From Collinsella sp. AF02-46-1 (GTDB lineage Bacteria > Actinomycetota > Coriobacteriia > Coriobacteriales > Coriobacteriaceae): 25,819 nt of DNA. The notes under the pieces are model-generated. The model saw only the letters and a list, made by a program, of their open reading frames with translations. It did no database searches and was not told the origin of the DNA. Both the position numbers and the translations under genes were made by a program. Where the stretch lies: the NCBI RefSeq assembly GCF_003465825.1, contig NZ_QSBV01000024.1, positions 1 to 25,819 on the forward strand. Reading direction: 5' to 3'. Numbering within the stretch: the stretch's first letter is position 1; each line of letters opens with the position of its first letter. Below, one piece after another: positions 8,756 through 16,105 of this stretch.

Positions 8756-9292
8756 GTGGGTATGACGGACTCTTTTGAGCAGATTTCCGCACATAACGAG
8801 GAGCTGGCGCGTCATATTGTCGAGCGCGCGAGCGCTCGGGGCGTGACGGTTTCGACGGCTGAGTCGCTGACGGCAGGTATGATCGCCTCGACGATTGCCG
8901 ATATCCCGGGCGCCTCGGCGGTGCTGCGTGGCGGTGCGGTGACCTACTGCGATGAGATCAAGCATCGCGTTTTGGGCGTTGATCAGGAGACGCTCGACCG
9001 CTATACCGCGGTGTCGCATCAGACCGCGCGCGAGATGGCGGCGGGTTCGCTGGAGCTGTACCAGAGCGATATTGCAGTGAGCGCAACGGGTTATGCCGGC
9101 CCCGGCGGCGGCACTGAGGACGATCCGGCTGGCACTTTCTATATTGGCTGGGCGTATCGCGCGGCTGATGGGGAAGTGCCGGTCGTGGACTCTGTGCGCT
9201 GCCACTATGAGGGCGACCGTTCGTGTGTTCGTGCCCATGCGGTCGCGGAGGCATTGGGACGCATTGTCCTTGTGCTTAACTCTATGGAATAG
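8756..9292 (+). CDS. pncC: CinA C-terminal domain protein, probable nicotinamide-nucleotide amidohydrolase PncC
   Basis: A 178-residue stand-alone CinA C-terminal domain. The family deamidates nicotinamide mononucleotide to nicotinate mononucleotide in pyridine nucleotide recycling. Recognisable blocks are STAESLTAGMIASTIADIPG with the catalytic-region Ser, GGAVTYCDEIKH, and ATGYAGPGGGTEDDPAGTFY. The N-terminal MoCF-like domain of full-length CinA is absent. The GTG start at 8756 is 6 nt after the pgsA stop and has only a weak AGG upstream; ATG 8762 is an alternative start. It is the last gene before a strong hairpin terminator and is followed by recA, an arrangement also seen in other bacteria where cinA and recA are linked. 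Confidence 0.88.
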   Translation: MGMTDSFEQISAHNEELARHIVERASARGVTVSTAESLTAGMIASTIADIPGASAVLRGGAVTYCDEIKHRVLGVDQETLDRYTAVSHQTAREMAAGSLELYQSDIAVSATGYAGPGGGTEDDPAGTFYIGWAYRAADGEVPVVDSVRCHYEGDRSCVRAHAVAEALGRIVLVLNSME

Positions 9293-9299
9293 ACGTGTT

Positions 9300-9325
9300 T
9301 TAAGGGGCCTTCGGGCCCCTTAATT
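9300..9325 (+). terminator. Rho-independent terminator after the rnj-pncC run
   Basis: TTAAGGGGCC (9300-9309) and GGCCCCTTAA (9314-9323) form a perfect 10-bp stem closed by a TTCG tetraloop, 8 nt after the pncC stop. The T residues are partly inside the stem (TTAATT), so it could act in either direction. Confidence 0.85.
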
Positions 9326-9420
9326 GTGGAGATGGGGACCCCTGACGAATTTAGCGTTTGCGCTGGTCATAGGTGTATTTTTGCCTTTCTTGTTCTTATT
9401 TGCCCCTTTGTGGTCAAGCA

Positions 9421-9458
9421 TTTGGTCAGTGTTTGGTCGGCGTTTGGTTGGGTTTTGG
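9421..9458 (+). repeat. Four TTTGG repeats at exact 11-bp spacing upstream of recA
   Basis: TTTGGTC starts at 9421 and 9432, TTTGGTT at 9443 and TTTGG at 9454, so the repeats share one face of the helix. They end about 32 bp before the recA -35 element. They could be binding sites for an activator or nucleoid protein, or a simple tandem repeat; nothing else coding is seen in 9326-9490. Confidence 0.6.
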
Positions 9459-9490
9459 AAAGACTGCCTGCATATGATTGGCCTGAACGG

Positions 9491-9519
9491 TTGACCACGA
9501 ACAGCCGTTCGTTTATTAT
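9491..9519 (+). promoter_or_regulatory. recA promoter
   Basis: A -35 TTGACC (9491-9496) and a -10 TATTAT (9514-9519) are separated by exactly 17 bp, close to the housekeeping sigma-factor consensus. The start point would be near 9526, about 24 nt before the recA start codon. The spacer is almost filled by a LexA box. Confidence 0.82.
9498..9511. promoter_or_regulatory. LexA box (SOS operator) of recA
   Basis: CGAACAGCCGTTCG is a perfect 5+5 bp palindrome around AGCC. It matches the Gram-positive/actinobacterial SOS box core CGAAC-N4-GTTCG (the inner AGCC departs slightly from RNRY). It lies between -35 and -10, where LexA would block RNA polymerase. Confidence 0.88.
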
Positions 9520-9549
9520 CGATGCAGGTTGTTAAGAGGAGGGCTATTC

Positions 9550-10698
9550 ATGGCCAAGAATTCAGGTCCCGTACGTACCGTTCATGCTCGCACGACGGGT
9601 AAAGAGCGCGATGAGATGATCGCCACCACCAAGGCCGAGATCGAGAAGAAGTTCGGTCAAGGCTCCATCATGAGGTATGGTGACGGCGGCCCCGAGCTTG
9701 AGGTTGAGGCCATCCCCACGGGCGCTCTGGCACTCGATGCCGCTCTGGGTATCGGCGGTGTGCCGCGCGGCCGTATCGTCGAGATTTACGGTCCTGAGTC
9801 CTCCGGTAAGACGACGCTTTCGCTCGAGATCCTGGCCGAAGCCCAGGCAATGGGTGGCGTGGTGGCATTTATCGATGCCGAGCACGCGCTCGATCCCACG
9901 TATGCCGCGCGCATTGGCGTGGATATCGACGAGGTACTGATTTCCCAGCCTGATACGGGTGAGCAGGCGCTCGAGATTGTTGACATGCTCGTGCGTTCCG
10001 GCGCCATCGATGCCATCGTCGTCGACTCCGTCGCCGCGCTGACCCCGCGTGCCGAGATCGAGGGAGAGATCGGCGATACCACGGTCGGATTGCAAGCTCG
10101 TCTGATGAGTCAGGCGCTCCGCAAGCTCGCCGGCTCGCTGTCCAAGTCCAACACGACATGCATCTTCATTAACCAGCTGCGAGAGAAGATCGGCGTCATG
10201 TTCGGCAACCCCGAGACCACGACGGGCGGCCGCGCCCTTAAGTTCTTCTCTTCGGTGCGTATCGACATTCGCCGCATCGACAGCATTAAGCTTAAGGATG
10301 AAGTTATCGGTAACCGCGTGCGCGCCAAGGTCGTTAAGAACAAGGTGGCAGCTCCGTTCCGTTCTGCTGAGTTCGACATCATGTACGGTACGGGCATCTC
10401 TAAGGAGGGCTCGATTCTGGACATGGCTGTCGAGTGCGGCATTTGCAAGAAGATGGGCTCCTGGTTTGCCTATGGCGAGGACAAGCTCGGCAACGGTCGC
10501 GAGGCCGCCAAGGCGTTCCTGCGCGAACACCCTGATTGCGCCGACGAGATTGAGCATAAGGTCCGCCTTGCCTGCGGGCTTGAGTTTGACGACGATGCTC
10601 CATCCGAGGTCGAGCTGACCGATCAGCCTGCGCCTGAGGAGTTTGACGAGCTTTACGCCATCGATGGTTCCGCCATGCTCGATGATGACGACGAGTAG
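9550..10698 (+). CDS. recA: Recombinase RecA
   Basis: A 382-residue RecA that forms filaments on single-stranded DNA, drives strand exchange and triggers LexA self-cleavage. Walker A GPESSGKT is at residues 81-88. The [20 protein letters not shown] and [22 protein letters not shown] blocks are intact, as is the C-terminal domain, and the tail is acidic (DDDDE). I chose ATG 9550 because AGAGGAGG (9535-9542) lies 7 nt before it; an upstream TTG at 9529 would place the ribosome site inside the gene. The N-terminus is about 15 residues longer before Walker A than in E. coli RecA. recX follows after 11 nt. Expression should be SOS-regulated through the LexA box at 9498-9511. Confidence 0.98.
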   Translation: MAKNSGPVRTVHARTTGKERDEMIATTKAEIEKKFGQGSIMRYGDGGPELEVEAIPTGALALDAALGIGGVPRGRIVEIYGPESSGKTTLSLEILAEAQAMGGVVAFIDAEHALDPTYAARIGVDIDEVLISQPDTGEQALEIVDMLVRSGAIDAIVVDSVAALTPRAEIEGEIGDTTVGLQARLMSQALRKLAGSLSKSNTTCIFINQLREKIGVMFGNPETTTGGRALKFFSSVRIDIRRIDSIKLKDEVIGNRVRAKVVKNKVAAPFRSAEFDIMYGTGISKEGSILDMAVECGICKKMGSWFAYGEDKLGNGREAAKAFLREHPDCADEIEHKVRLACGLEFDDDAPSEVELTDQPAPEEFDELYAIDGSAMLDDDDE

Positions 10699-10709
10699 CG
10701 GTTACGCTC

Positions 10710-11402
10710 ATGTCGTATACGGTGACCGAGGCCACGGTCGTCTTTCCCGATAAGAAGGCGGCCTCCTCGTTCTCGAGCGGGTATGCGTCCAAAAAGCCTT
10801 GCGCACATATCGATTGTGAGCTTGAGGGCGGTTTTGAGCGGTCCATTTGGATTCCCGTGCGGGTCGCGCGCCTGTATGTCAAAAACCGCCCCGATCTTCC
10901 CTGTGATTGGGACAACTTTCGTGAGGCGGTGCAGCTCGTCGAGCGTAAATGTGCACTTACCATGGTGACCGAGATGTTATCGCGCCGCGACCATGCGACG
11001 GGCGAGGTCCGTGACAAGCTGGCTCGCTACGGCTTTCACCAGACCGCGATCGATTTCGCCGTCGAGCGCGCCACCGAGTATCGCTTTTTAGACGAGAACC
11101 GCTTTTGCTCGTACTTTATCGAGGAGCGCAAGCGGCGCGGTTGGGGACAGCGCAAAATCGAGACCGAGCTCAAGCGCCGTCATGTCGTGCTCGATGACAT
11201 TCCCGGTTATCCCGAGGATTATTTTGCCGTCGAAGACGATTTGGCGCGTGCGTCAGCCCTGCTCGCCAAGCGGCGTGTTCCAGAGACGCGCGGATTCGAA
11301 AAACTGGTTCGGTTTTTGATGGGCAAGGGCTTCTCGTATCATATCGCCGCCGATGCCGTTAAGGCACGTCTCGATGCCGAACGCGAGGAATGTGCGGTTT
11401 AG
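10710..11402 (+). CDS. recX: Regulatory protein RecX
   Basis: A 230-residue all-helical protein. RecX family members bind RecA filaments and limit or modulate RecA activity. The typical RecX blocks are LSRRDHATGEVRDKLARYGF followed by RFLDENRFCSYFIEERKRRG and WGQRKIETELKRR, within three tandem three-helix repeats from about residue 80 onward. The N-terminal ~75 residues are a less conserved extension. It starts 11 nt after recA with no clear ribosome binding site, so translation probably depends on recA. No convincing terminator is seen in 11403-11464. Confidence 0.9.
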   Translation: MSYTVTEATVVFPDKKAASSFSSGYASKKPCAHIDCELEGGFERSIWIPVRVARLYVKNRPDLPCDWDNFREAVQLVERKCALTMVTEMLSRRDHATGEVRDKLARYGFHQTAIDFAVERATEYRFLDENRFCSYFIEERKRRGWGQRKIETELKRRHVVLDDIPGYPEDYFAVEDDLARASALLAKRRVPETRGFEKLVRFLMGKGFSYHIAADAVKARLDAEREECAV

Positions 11403-11464
11403 GCGTATGCGTTTTGTGGCCCTGCCGCTCACCGTGTTTTAGCCGCCGTGTTGGGGGCATTTAT

Positions 11465-11493
11465 TTGACAGTTGTTGTGGTTCAACGTACGAT
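11465..11493 (+). promoter_or_regulatory. rny promoter
   Basis: A perfect -35 TTGACA (11465-11470) is followed after 17 bp by -10 TACGAT (11488-11493). Transcription would start near 11500, giving a leader of about 160 nt before rny. Confidence 0.75.
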
Positions 11494-11522
11494 AAACAGC
11501 GTCATTTGCTTTGTGATATGTG

Positions 11523-11544
11523 CTCATCTGTGATGAGTTTGTTT
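11523..11544 (+). promoter_or_regulatory. First hairpin in the rny leader, followed by T-rich tract
   Basis: CTCATC (11523-11528) pairs with GATGAG (11532-11537) around a 3-nt loop, followed by TTTGTTT. It resembles a weak intrinsic terminator within the leader, so it could act as an attenuator or as a late terminator for recX. Confidence 0.35.
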
Positions 11545-11598
11545 ATATGTTTATCTGTATCCGACCCGCATAAGCTGCGCCCATATTACTCAAATGTC

Positions 11599-11630
11599 GC
11601 GAGCCGTTCGTAAGGACGGTTCGCTTTGTT
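11599..11630 (+). promoter_or_regulatory. Second hairpin in the rny leader
   Basis: GCGAGCCGT (11599-11607) pairs with ACGGTTCGC (11616-11624) with one G-U wobble and an 8-nt loop, followed by TTTGTTG. It ends 35 nt before the RNase Y start codon. It may be an attenuator, a cleavage site used for autoregulation, or unrelated to control. Confidence 0.4.
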
Positions 11631-11659
11631 GTGTAACGAATCCATAAAAAGGAGTGAGC

Positions 11660-13210
11660 ATGCCTATCATCGCAGCGCTCGTTGGCATCGTTTTGGGTGC
11701 CATCGCCGCCATTGCCTACATGCGCACCGCCAAGCAGGGTAGTCTTCACGAGGCCGACGAAAAAATCCAGTCGGCACACGCACAGGCTGAGTCCCTGATC
11801 GGTGATGCTAAGCGTCAGGCCGAGACTCTCAAAAAAGAGGCTCTGCTCGAGGCTAAAGAGGAGATCATCAAGAACAAGCAGGCCGCCGAGGCCGAGGACA
11901 AGCAGCGTAAGAACGAGATTCGTACGCTCGAGAACCGCGTGATGCAGCGCGAGGAATCCCTTGATCGCCGCAACGACGCTCTCGACAAGCGCGAGCATCA
12001 GCTGTCCAGCCAGGCCGGTCAGGTCGAGAAGCGCTCCCGTGAGCTCGAGGAGCTCTGTGCAAAGCAGACTTCCGAGCTCGAGCGTATCGCCGACCTTACC
12101 CGCGAGGACGCCCACAAGGAGCTCCTCGATAAGGTTCGCGGCGAGGTCACCCACGAGGCCGCCACGATCATTCGCGAGTCCGAGCAGCAGGTTCGCGCCG
12201 AGTGCCACAAGACCGCCCAGGAGATTCTGTCTCTGGCGATTCAGCGCTGCGCTGCCGACCACACTGCCGAGGTCACCGTTACCTCCGTGCACATTCCCTC
12301 TGATGACCTCAAGGGCCGTATCATCGGTCGCGAGGGTCGCAACATCCGGACCTTCGAGCAGGTTTCCGGCGTCAACCTCGTGATCGATGACACGCCCGAG
12401 ACAGTCGTTCTTTCGAGCTTCGACCCGGTCCGTCGTGAGACCGCCCGTGTCGCCCTCGAGAACCTCATCGCCGACGGCCGCATTCACCCTGCCCGTATCG
12501 AGGAGATGTATCACAAGGCCGCCGACCTGGTTCGGCAGCGCGTGCGCGAGGCTGGCGAGCAGGCTGCCTTCGATACCGGCATCCACGATCTGCACCCCGA
12601 GATCGTCAAGACCCTTGGTGCCCTGCGCTACCGTACCTCGTTTGGTCAGAACGTGCTTCAGCATTCCCTCGAGGTCTCTGATCTGTGCGGCGTGATGGCT
12701 TCCGAGCTTGGCCTGGACGTTGTGACCGCCAAGCGCGCCGGCCTGCTTCATGACCTGGGCAAGGCAATCGACCACGACGTCGAGGGCCCGCATGCCGTCA
12801 TCGGCGCCGAGCTTGCCCGCCGTTATGGCGAGAAGCCCGTTATCGTCCACGCTATTGAGGCTCACCATGCCGATGTCGACCCCAACACGGTACTCGATGT
12901 CCTGTTGCAGGCCGCTGATGCTGTCTCTGCCTCTCGCCCCGGTGCCCGTCGCGAGTCTGCCGAGAACTACATCAAGCGTCTTGAGAAGCTCGAGGAGATC
13001 GCCAACTCCCATGACGGCGTCGAACGTACCTATGCCATGCAGGCCGGTCGCGAGGTCCACGTCATGGTCCAGCCGGACAAGATTTCCGATGCCCAGTCCA
13101 CGGTTCTGGCTCACGATATCGCCCATCAGATCGAGGAAGAGATGGAGTATCCCGGTCAGGTGCGCGTTGTCGTGATTCGCGAGAGCCGCGCTGTCGATAT
13201 CGCTAAATAA
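11660..13210 (+). CDS. rny: Ribonuclease Y
   Basis: A 516-residue membrane-anchored endoribonuclease that starts decay of many mRNAs in the family. It has an N-terminal transmembrane helix (~3-20) and a long charged coiled coil (~25-190). The KH domain contains GRIIGREGRN with GREG at 223-226, and the HD phosphohydrolase domain has the metal-binding LLHDLGKA (H364-D365). A C-terminal helical region follows. I chose ATG 11660, 5 nt after AAGGAG (11649-11654); a GTG at 11654 overlaps that site. The next gene starts 1 nt after the stop. The window thus encodes both RNase J and RNase Y, the Bacillota-type decay enzymes, each behind a structured leader. Confidence 0.96.
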   Translation: MPIIAALVGIVLGAIAAIAYMRTAKQGSLHEADEKIQSAHAQAESLIGDAKRQAETLKKEALLEAKEEIIKNKQAAEAEDKQRKNEIRTLENRVMQREESLDRRNDALDKREHQLSSQAGQVEKRSRELEELCAKQTSELERIADLTREDAHKELLDKVRGEVTHEAATIIRESEQQVRAECHKTAQEILSLAIQRCAADHTAEVTVTSVHIPSDDLKGRIIGREGRNIRTFEQVSGVNLVIDDTPETVVLSSFDPVRRETARVALENLIADGRIHPARIEEMYHKAADLVRQRVREAGEQAAFDTGIHDLHPEIVKTLGALRYRTSFGQNVLQHSLEVSDLCGVMASELGLDVVTAKRAGLLHDLGKAIDHDVEGPHAVIGAELARRYGEKPVIVHAIEAHHADVDPNTVLDVLLQAADAVSASRPGARRESAENYIKRLEKLEEIANSHDGVERTYAMQAGREVHVMVQPDKISDAQSTVLAHDIAHQIEEEMEYPGQVRVVVIRESRAVDIAK

Positions 13211-13211
13211 C

Positions 13212-14297
13212 ATGAGCGACGCGAACGAGCTCATCTCATTTATCGCGTCGATGTCGGGGGAGGGCAACCTTCGCGTCGAGGAGAACCTTGGCGAGGGGTA
13301 TGTCCGCCTCCGCGTTTCGGAGGCCGAGCGGCGCCAGGCTAAGCACGACATTCAGCATGTCGAGGACATCGTCATCGAAATGCTCCGTAATGCTCGCGAT
13401 GCCGGCGCCGACAAGGTCTATCTCGCCACGACCAAGGAAGATGGCGTCCGCACGCTTGTCTTTCTGGATAACGGTTCGGGCGTTCCGCAGGATATGCAAG
13501 AGCGAATCTTTGATGCCCGCGTTACCTCCAAGCTCGAGAGCATGAAGATGGACCGTTGGGGCGTTCACGGTCGTGGCATGGCATTGTTTTCGATTAAGCA
13601 GAACACCGACGAGGCCCGTGTGGTCACGTCCGGCGTCGATCTTGGTTCAGCCTTCAAGGTGAGCGTTGCGGCCGACCGCCTCAGTGAGCGTGCCGATCAG
13701 TCCAGCTGGCCCCAGGCCGTCAAGGATGAGGACGGACGTTATGTCTGCGCTCGCGGTCCACATAATATTATTCGCGCTGCTTGTGAGTTTGCGCTCGAGG
13801 AGTTGCGTGGTTGCGATGTCTATCTTGGTTCTCCGTCTGAGATTGCCGCGACCCTTTATGCTCAGGCGTCAAGTCGGCTCGATACGTCTCGTCTCCTGTT
13901 CATTGATGACGAGAGCGAGCTTCCGGTTGTCGATCGTTTAGGCCTTGCTTCTGATGCCGAGGACTTTATCCGTATTTGTTCGGGTTTGGGTCTTGAGATG
14001 TCCGAGCGCACGGCCCATCGCATTTTGGCAGGGCAGATTAAGCCCGTTCGCGGTGTGACCGCGCGTCTGCTGCGCGAGCGTGATTCGTCCTCGCATGCGC
14101 CGGCTCCTGTCGATCTCGCGAAGGATCGTCGCGGGCTACGTATTGCCAAGGATGACATGGCACAGTTTTCGCGCGCTGTGGAACGCGACTTTAATGACCT
14201 TGCCGCCCGGTACTATCTCAACCTTTGCGGCGACCCAAAGATCCGTGTTTCGCGTGATCGAATCACCGTGACCTTTGATCTTGCCAAAGAGGAATAG
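13212..14297 (+). CDS. GHKL (HATPase_c) ATP-binding protein of unknown function
   Basis: A 361-residue protein whose N-terminal half has the GHKL ATPase fold found in Hsp90, GyrB, MutL and histidine kinases. The N box is EMLRNARDA (E56, N60), the G1 box is DNGSGV (86-91, with D86 likely contacting adenine), and the glycine-rich lid is WGVHGRGMALF (116-126). No histidine-kinase dimerisation domain, receiver domain or transmembrane segment is seen. The C-terminal half (~200-361) matches nothing I recognise. It begins 1 nt after rny without a clear ribosome site, which suggests translational coupling. It sits between rny and spoVS, the place occupied by ymdB in Bacillus subtilis. A role with RNase Y or SpoVS is inference from position only. 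Confidence 0.8.
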   Translation: MSDANELISFIASMSGEGNLRVEENLGEGYVRLRVSEAERRQAKHDIQHVEDIVIEMLRNARDAGADKVYLATTKEDGVRTLVFLDNGSGVPQDMQERIFDARVTSKLESMKMDRWGVHGRGMALFSIKQNTDEARVVTSGVDLGSAFKVSVAADRLSERADQSSWPQAVKDEDGRYVCARGPHNIIRAACEFALEELRGCDVYLGSPSEIAATLYAQASSRLDTSRLLFIDDESELPVVDRLGLASDAEDFIRICSGLGLEMSERTAHRILAGQIKPVRGVTARLLRERDSSSHAPAPVDLAKDRRGLRIAKDDMAQFSRAVERDFNDLAARYYLNLCGDPKIRVSRDRITVTFDLAKEE

Positions 14298-14303
14298 TGC
14301 CTT

Positions 14304-14325
14304 TACCGAGTCCACTCGGTACGAT
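14304..14325 (+). promoter_or_regulatory. Palindrome next to a possible -10 element upstream of spoVS
   Basis: TACCGAG (14304-14310) and CTCGGTA (14315-14321) form a perfect 7-bp inverted repeat with a 4-nt loop, starting 6 nt after the ATPase gene's stop. TACGAT (14320-14325), the same hexamer as the rny -10, overlaps its right end. No good -35 is seen, so this may be an operator at a weak internal promoter or just a small mRNA hairpin. Confidence 0.35.
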
Positions 14326-14371
14326 ACAGTTATTGCAGTTAAAACGTACTTTTAAATGCAGGAGTTTCTTC

Positions 14372-14689
14372 ATGGATTGCCTGAAGGTATCAAGCAAATC
14401 ATCGCCCGCGTCCGTTGCCGGCGCCATCGCCGGCATGGTCAAGGATGGTGTACCCGTCAACATCCAGTGTGTCGGCGCCGGTGCCGTCAACCAGGCCATT
14501 AAGGCCGTTGCTATCGCGCGCGGTTTTTTGATTCCAACCGGTTTTGATATTTCCTGCGCGCCCGTGTTCTCCGACATCCTCATTAACGGGGAGTCGCGCA
14601 CGGCCATCCGCCTTTCTATCTACGTTCACCAGATCAATCGAGCTGCTATGGATAACGTCGTCATGGATGATGTTAAGCCTGTGGCATAG
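14372..14689 (+). CDS. spoVS: Stage V sporulation protein S (SpoVS) family
   Basis: A 105-residue member of the SpoVS family, small Alba-like proteins needed for late sporulation in Bacillus but also found in non-spore-formers. The conserved core is LKVSSKSSPASVAGAIAG followed by GAGAVNQAIKAVAIARGFL and INGESRTAIRLSIY. GGAG at 14361-14364 is 7 nt before ATG 14372; an upstream in-frame start at 14297 would add 25 non-conserved residues and was not used. The protein runs about 20 residues past the usual ~86-residue length, with a C-terminal tail containing MDNVVMDDVKP. Coriobacteriia are not known to sporulate, so the role is probably general nucleic-acid binding; this is inference. Confidence 0.93.
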   Translation: MDCLKVSSKSSPASVAGAIAGMVKDGVPVNIQCVGAGAVNQAIKAVAIARGFLIPTGFDISCAPVFSDILINGESRTAIRLSIYVHQINRAAMDNVVMDDVKPVA

Positions 14690-14734
14690 CTTCTGCTTGC
14701 CTCGTTTCGCTCCCCATCGTTAGGACTTATGCAC

Positions 14735-16105
14735 ATGGACCAGCGTTCCGTACGCGATATTCTTGCCGGTAAAACCTACTTTATCCGCACCTTTGGCTGC
14801 CAGATGAATCAGCACGACTCCGAGCGTGTGAGCGGTCTGCTTGATTCGTATGGCTGCCTCATGGCGCTCGATCCCGCGCATGCCGATATCGTTGTCTTCA
14901 TGACGTGCTGCGTGCGCGAGGCCGCCGATACTCGCCTGTACGGTCAGTGCAATTCCTGCAAAAGCCTGCCGCCTTCGCCTTCGGGCAAGCGCGTGGTTGC
15001 CGTTGGCGGTTGCATCGCGCAGCGCGATGGCGAGGGCCTGCTCACCAACGTCGATAACGTCAATGTCATCTTTGGCACGCATTCCATCGCGCATGTGGCC
15101 GAGCTCATTGCCGAGGCGTTCCTTGATGGCAAGCGTCATATCCGTACCAATGAGCATGAGGATACGGATGCCATGAGCATGCCGTGGCATCGCGAGACTC
15201 AGTATCACGCCTGGGTGCCCATCATGACGGGCTGCAATAATTTCTGCACCTATTGCATCGTGCCGTACGTGCGTGGTCGCGAAAAGAGCCGCCCCTTCGA
15301 GGAGATTGTCGACGAGGTGACCGGTTTGGTGCGCCAGGGCGTGCGTGAGATTACGCTGCTGGGCCAAAACGTTAACTCATATGGTCGCGATCTGTTTGGC
15401 AAGCCGCGTTTTGCCGATCTGCTGCGTGCCGTGGGCGATACGGGCGTGGAGCGCATCTTCTTTACGTCTTCGCATCCCAAGGACCTGTTGCCCGAGACCA
15501 TCGACGCCATGGCCGAGACGCCTGCCGTTATGCCGCAGCTGCATTTGGCCGTCCAGTCAGGTTCGACGCGGATCCTCAAAGAGATGAATCGCCGTTATAC
15601 ACGCGAGGACTATCTGGGCCTTGTCGATCGCATTCGCAACCGCATGCCCGATATCGCGCTCTCGACCGACATTATCGTTGGCTTCCCGGGTGAGACTGAA
15701 GAAGACTTTGAGCAGACGCTCTCACTTGCCGAGACGGTCCGCTATGCTCAGGCCTATACCTTCATCTATTCCAAGCGCGCCGGTACCCCGGCCGCCGAGA
15801 TTGACGATCCTACGCCGCATGAGGTTATTCTCGAGCGTTTCAACCGTCTGGTTAAGGTTATCGAGACCACGGCACACGAGTATAACCAGGGTGAGCTTCA
15901 TACTGTGGTTCCGGCGCTCATTGAGGGAACGAGTAAAAAGAACGACGCGGTCCTGCTGGGCAAGAGTCCCAAGAATCAGACCGTGCATGCGCCTATCCCC
16001 GAGGGTTACAGCATCGATCAGCTTGTTGGTAAGATCGTTGATGTTGACGTTGACGTTGCCAAGACCTGGTATTTGTCCGGCTCCGTTGTGGGCGAGCCGC
16101 GCTAA
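14735..16105 (+). CDS. miaB: tRNA-2-methylthio-N6-dimethylallyladenosine synthase MiaB
   Basis: A 456-residue radical-SAM methylthiotransferase that adds the 2-methylthio group to i6A37 of tRNAs. The N-terminal block is FIRTFGCQMNQHDSERVSGL, followed by VVFMTCCVREAAD. The radical SAM cluster is C167-x3-C171-x2-C174 (GCNNFCTYC) followed by PYVRGREKSR, and a C-terminal TRAM domain ends the protein. Two in-frame ATGs exist: AGGA (14722-14725) is 3 nt before ATG 14729 but 9 nt before ATG 14735, so I prefer the latter. The second Cys block reads MTCC where NTCS or NTCA is more usual, but the Cys itself is kept. The stop overlaps the miaA start by one base, and the two enzymes act in sequence on the same nucleotide. 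Confidence 0.95.
   Translation: MDQRSVRDILAGKTYFIRTFGCQMNQHDSERVSGLLDSYGCLMALDPAHADIVVFMTCCVREAADTRLYGQCNSCKSLPPSPSGKRVVAVGGCIAQRDGEGLLTNVDNVNVIFGTHSIAHVAELIAEAFLDGKRHIRTNEHEDTDAMSMPWHRETQYHAWVPIMTGCNNFCTYCIVPYVRGREKSRPFEEIVDEVTGLVRQGVREITLLGQNVNSYGRDLFGKPRFADLLRAVGDTGVERIFFTSSHPKDLLPETIDAMAETPAVMPQLHLAVQSGSTRILKEMNRRYTREDYLGLVDRIRNRMPDIALSTDIIVGFPGETEEDFEQTLSLAETVRYAQAYTFIYSKRAGTPAAEIDDPTPHEVILERFNRLVKVIETTAHEYNQGELHTVVPALIEGTSKKNDAVLLGKSPKNQTVHAPIPEGYSIDQLVGKIVDVDVDVAKTWYLSGSVVGEPR

Noticed and set aside
6197..9238. A 1013-codon open frame on the minus strand across yajQ, rimO, pgsA and pncC
   Set aside because: Four well-recognised genes occupy the + strand. The antisense frame is a by-product of GC-rich third positions, its protein has no recognisable family, and it crosses several gene boundaries.
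9326..9535. A 69-codon open frame between pncC and recA
   Set aside because: It overlaps the phased repeats, the recA promoter and the LexA box, and its translation is not protein-like.
14735..16105. A second RimO
   Set aside because: The TFGCQMNQHDSER N-terminus, the GCNNFCTYC cluster and the adjacent miaA identify this copy as MiaB.
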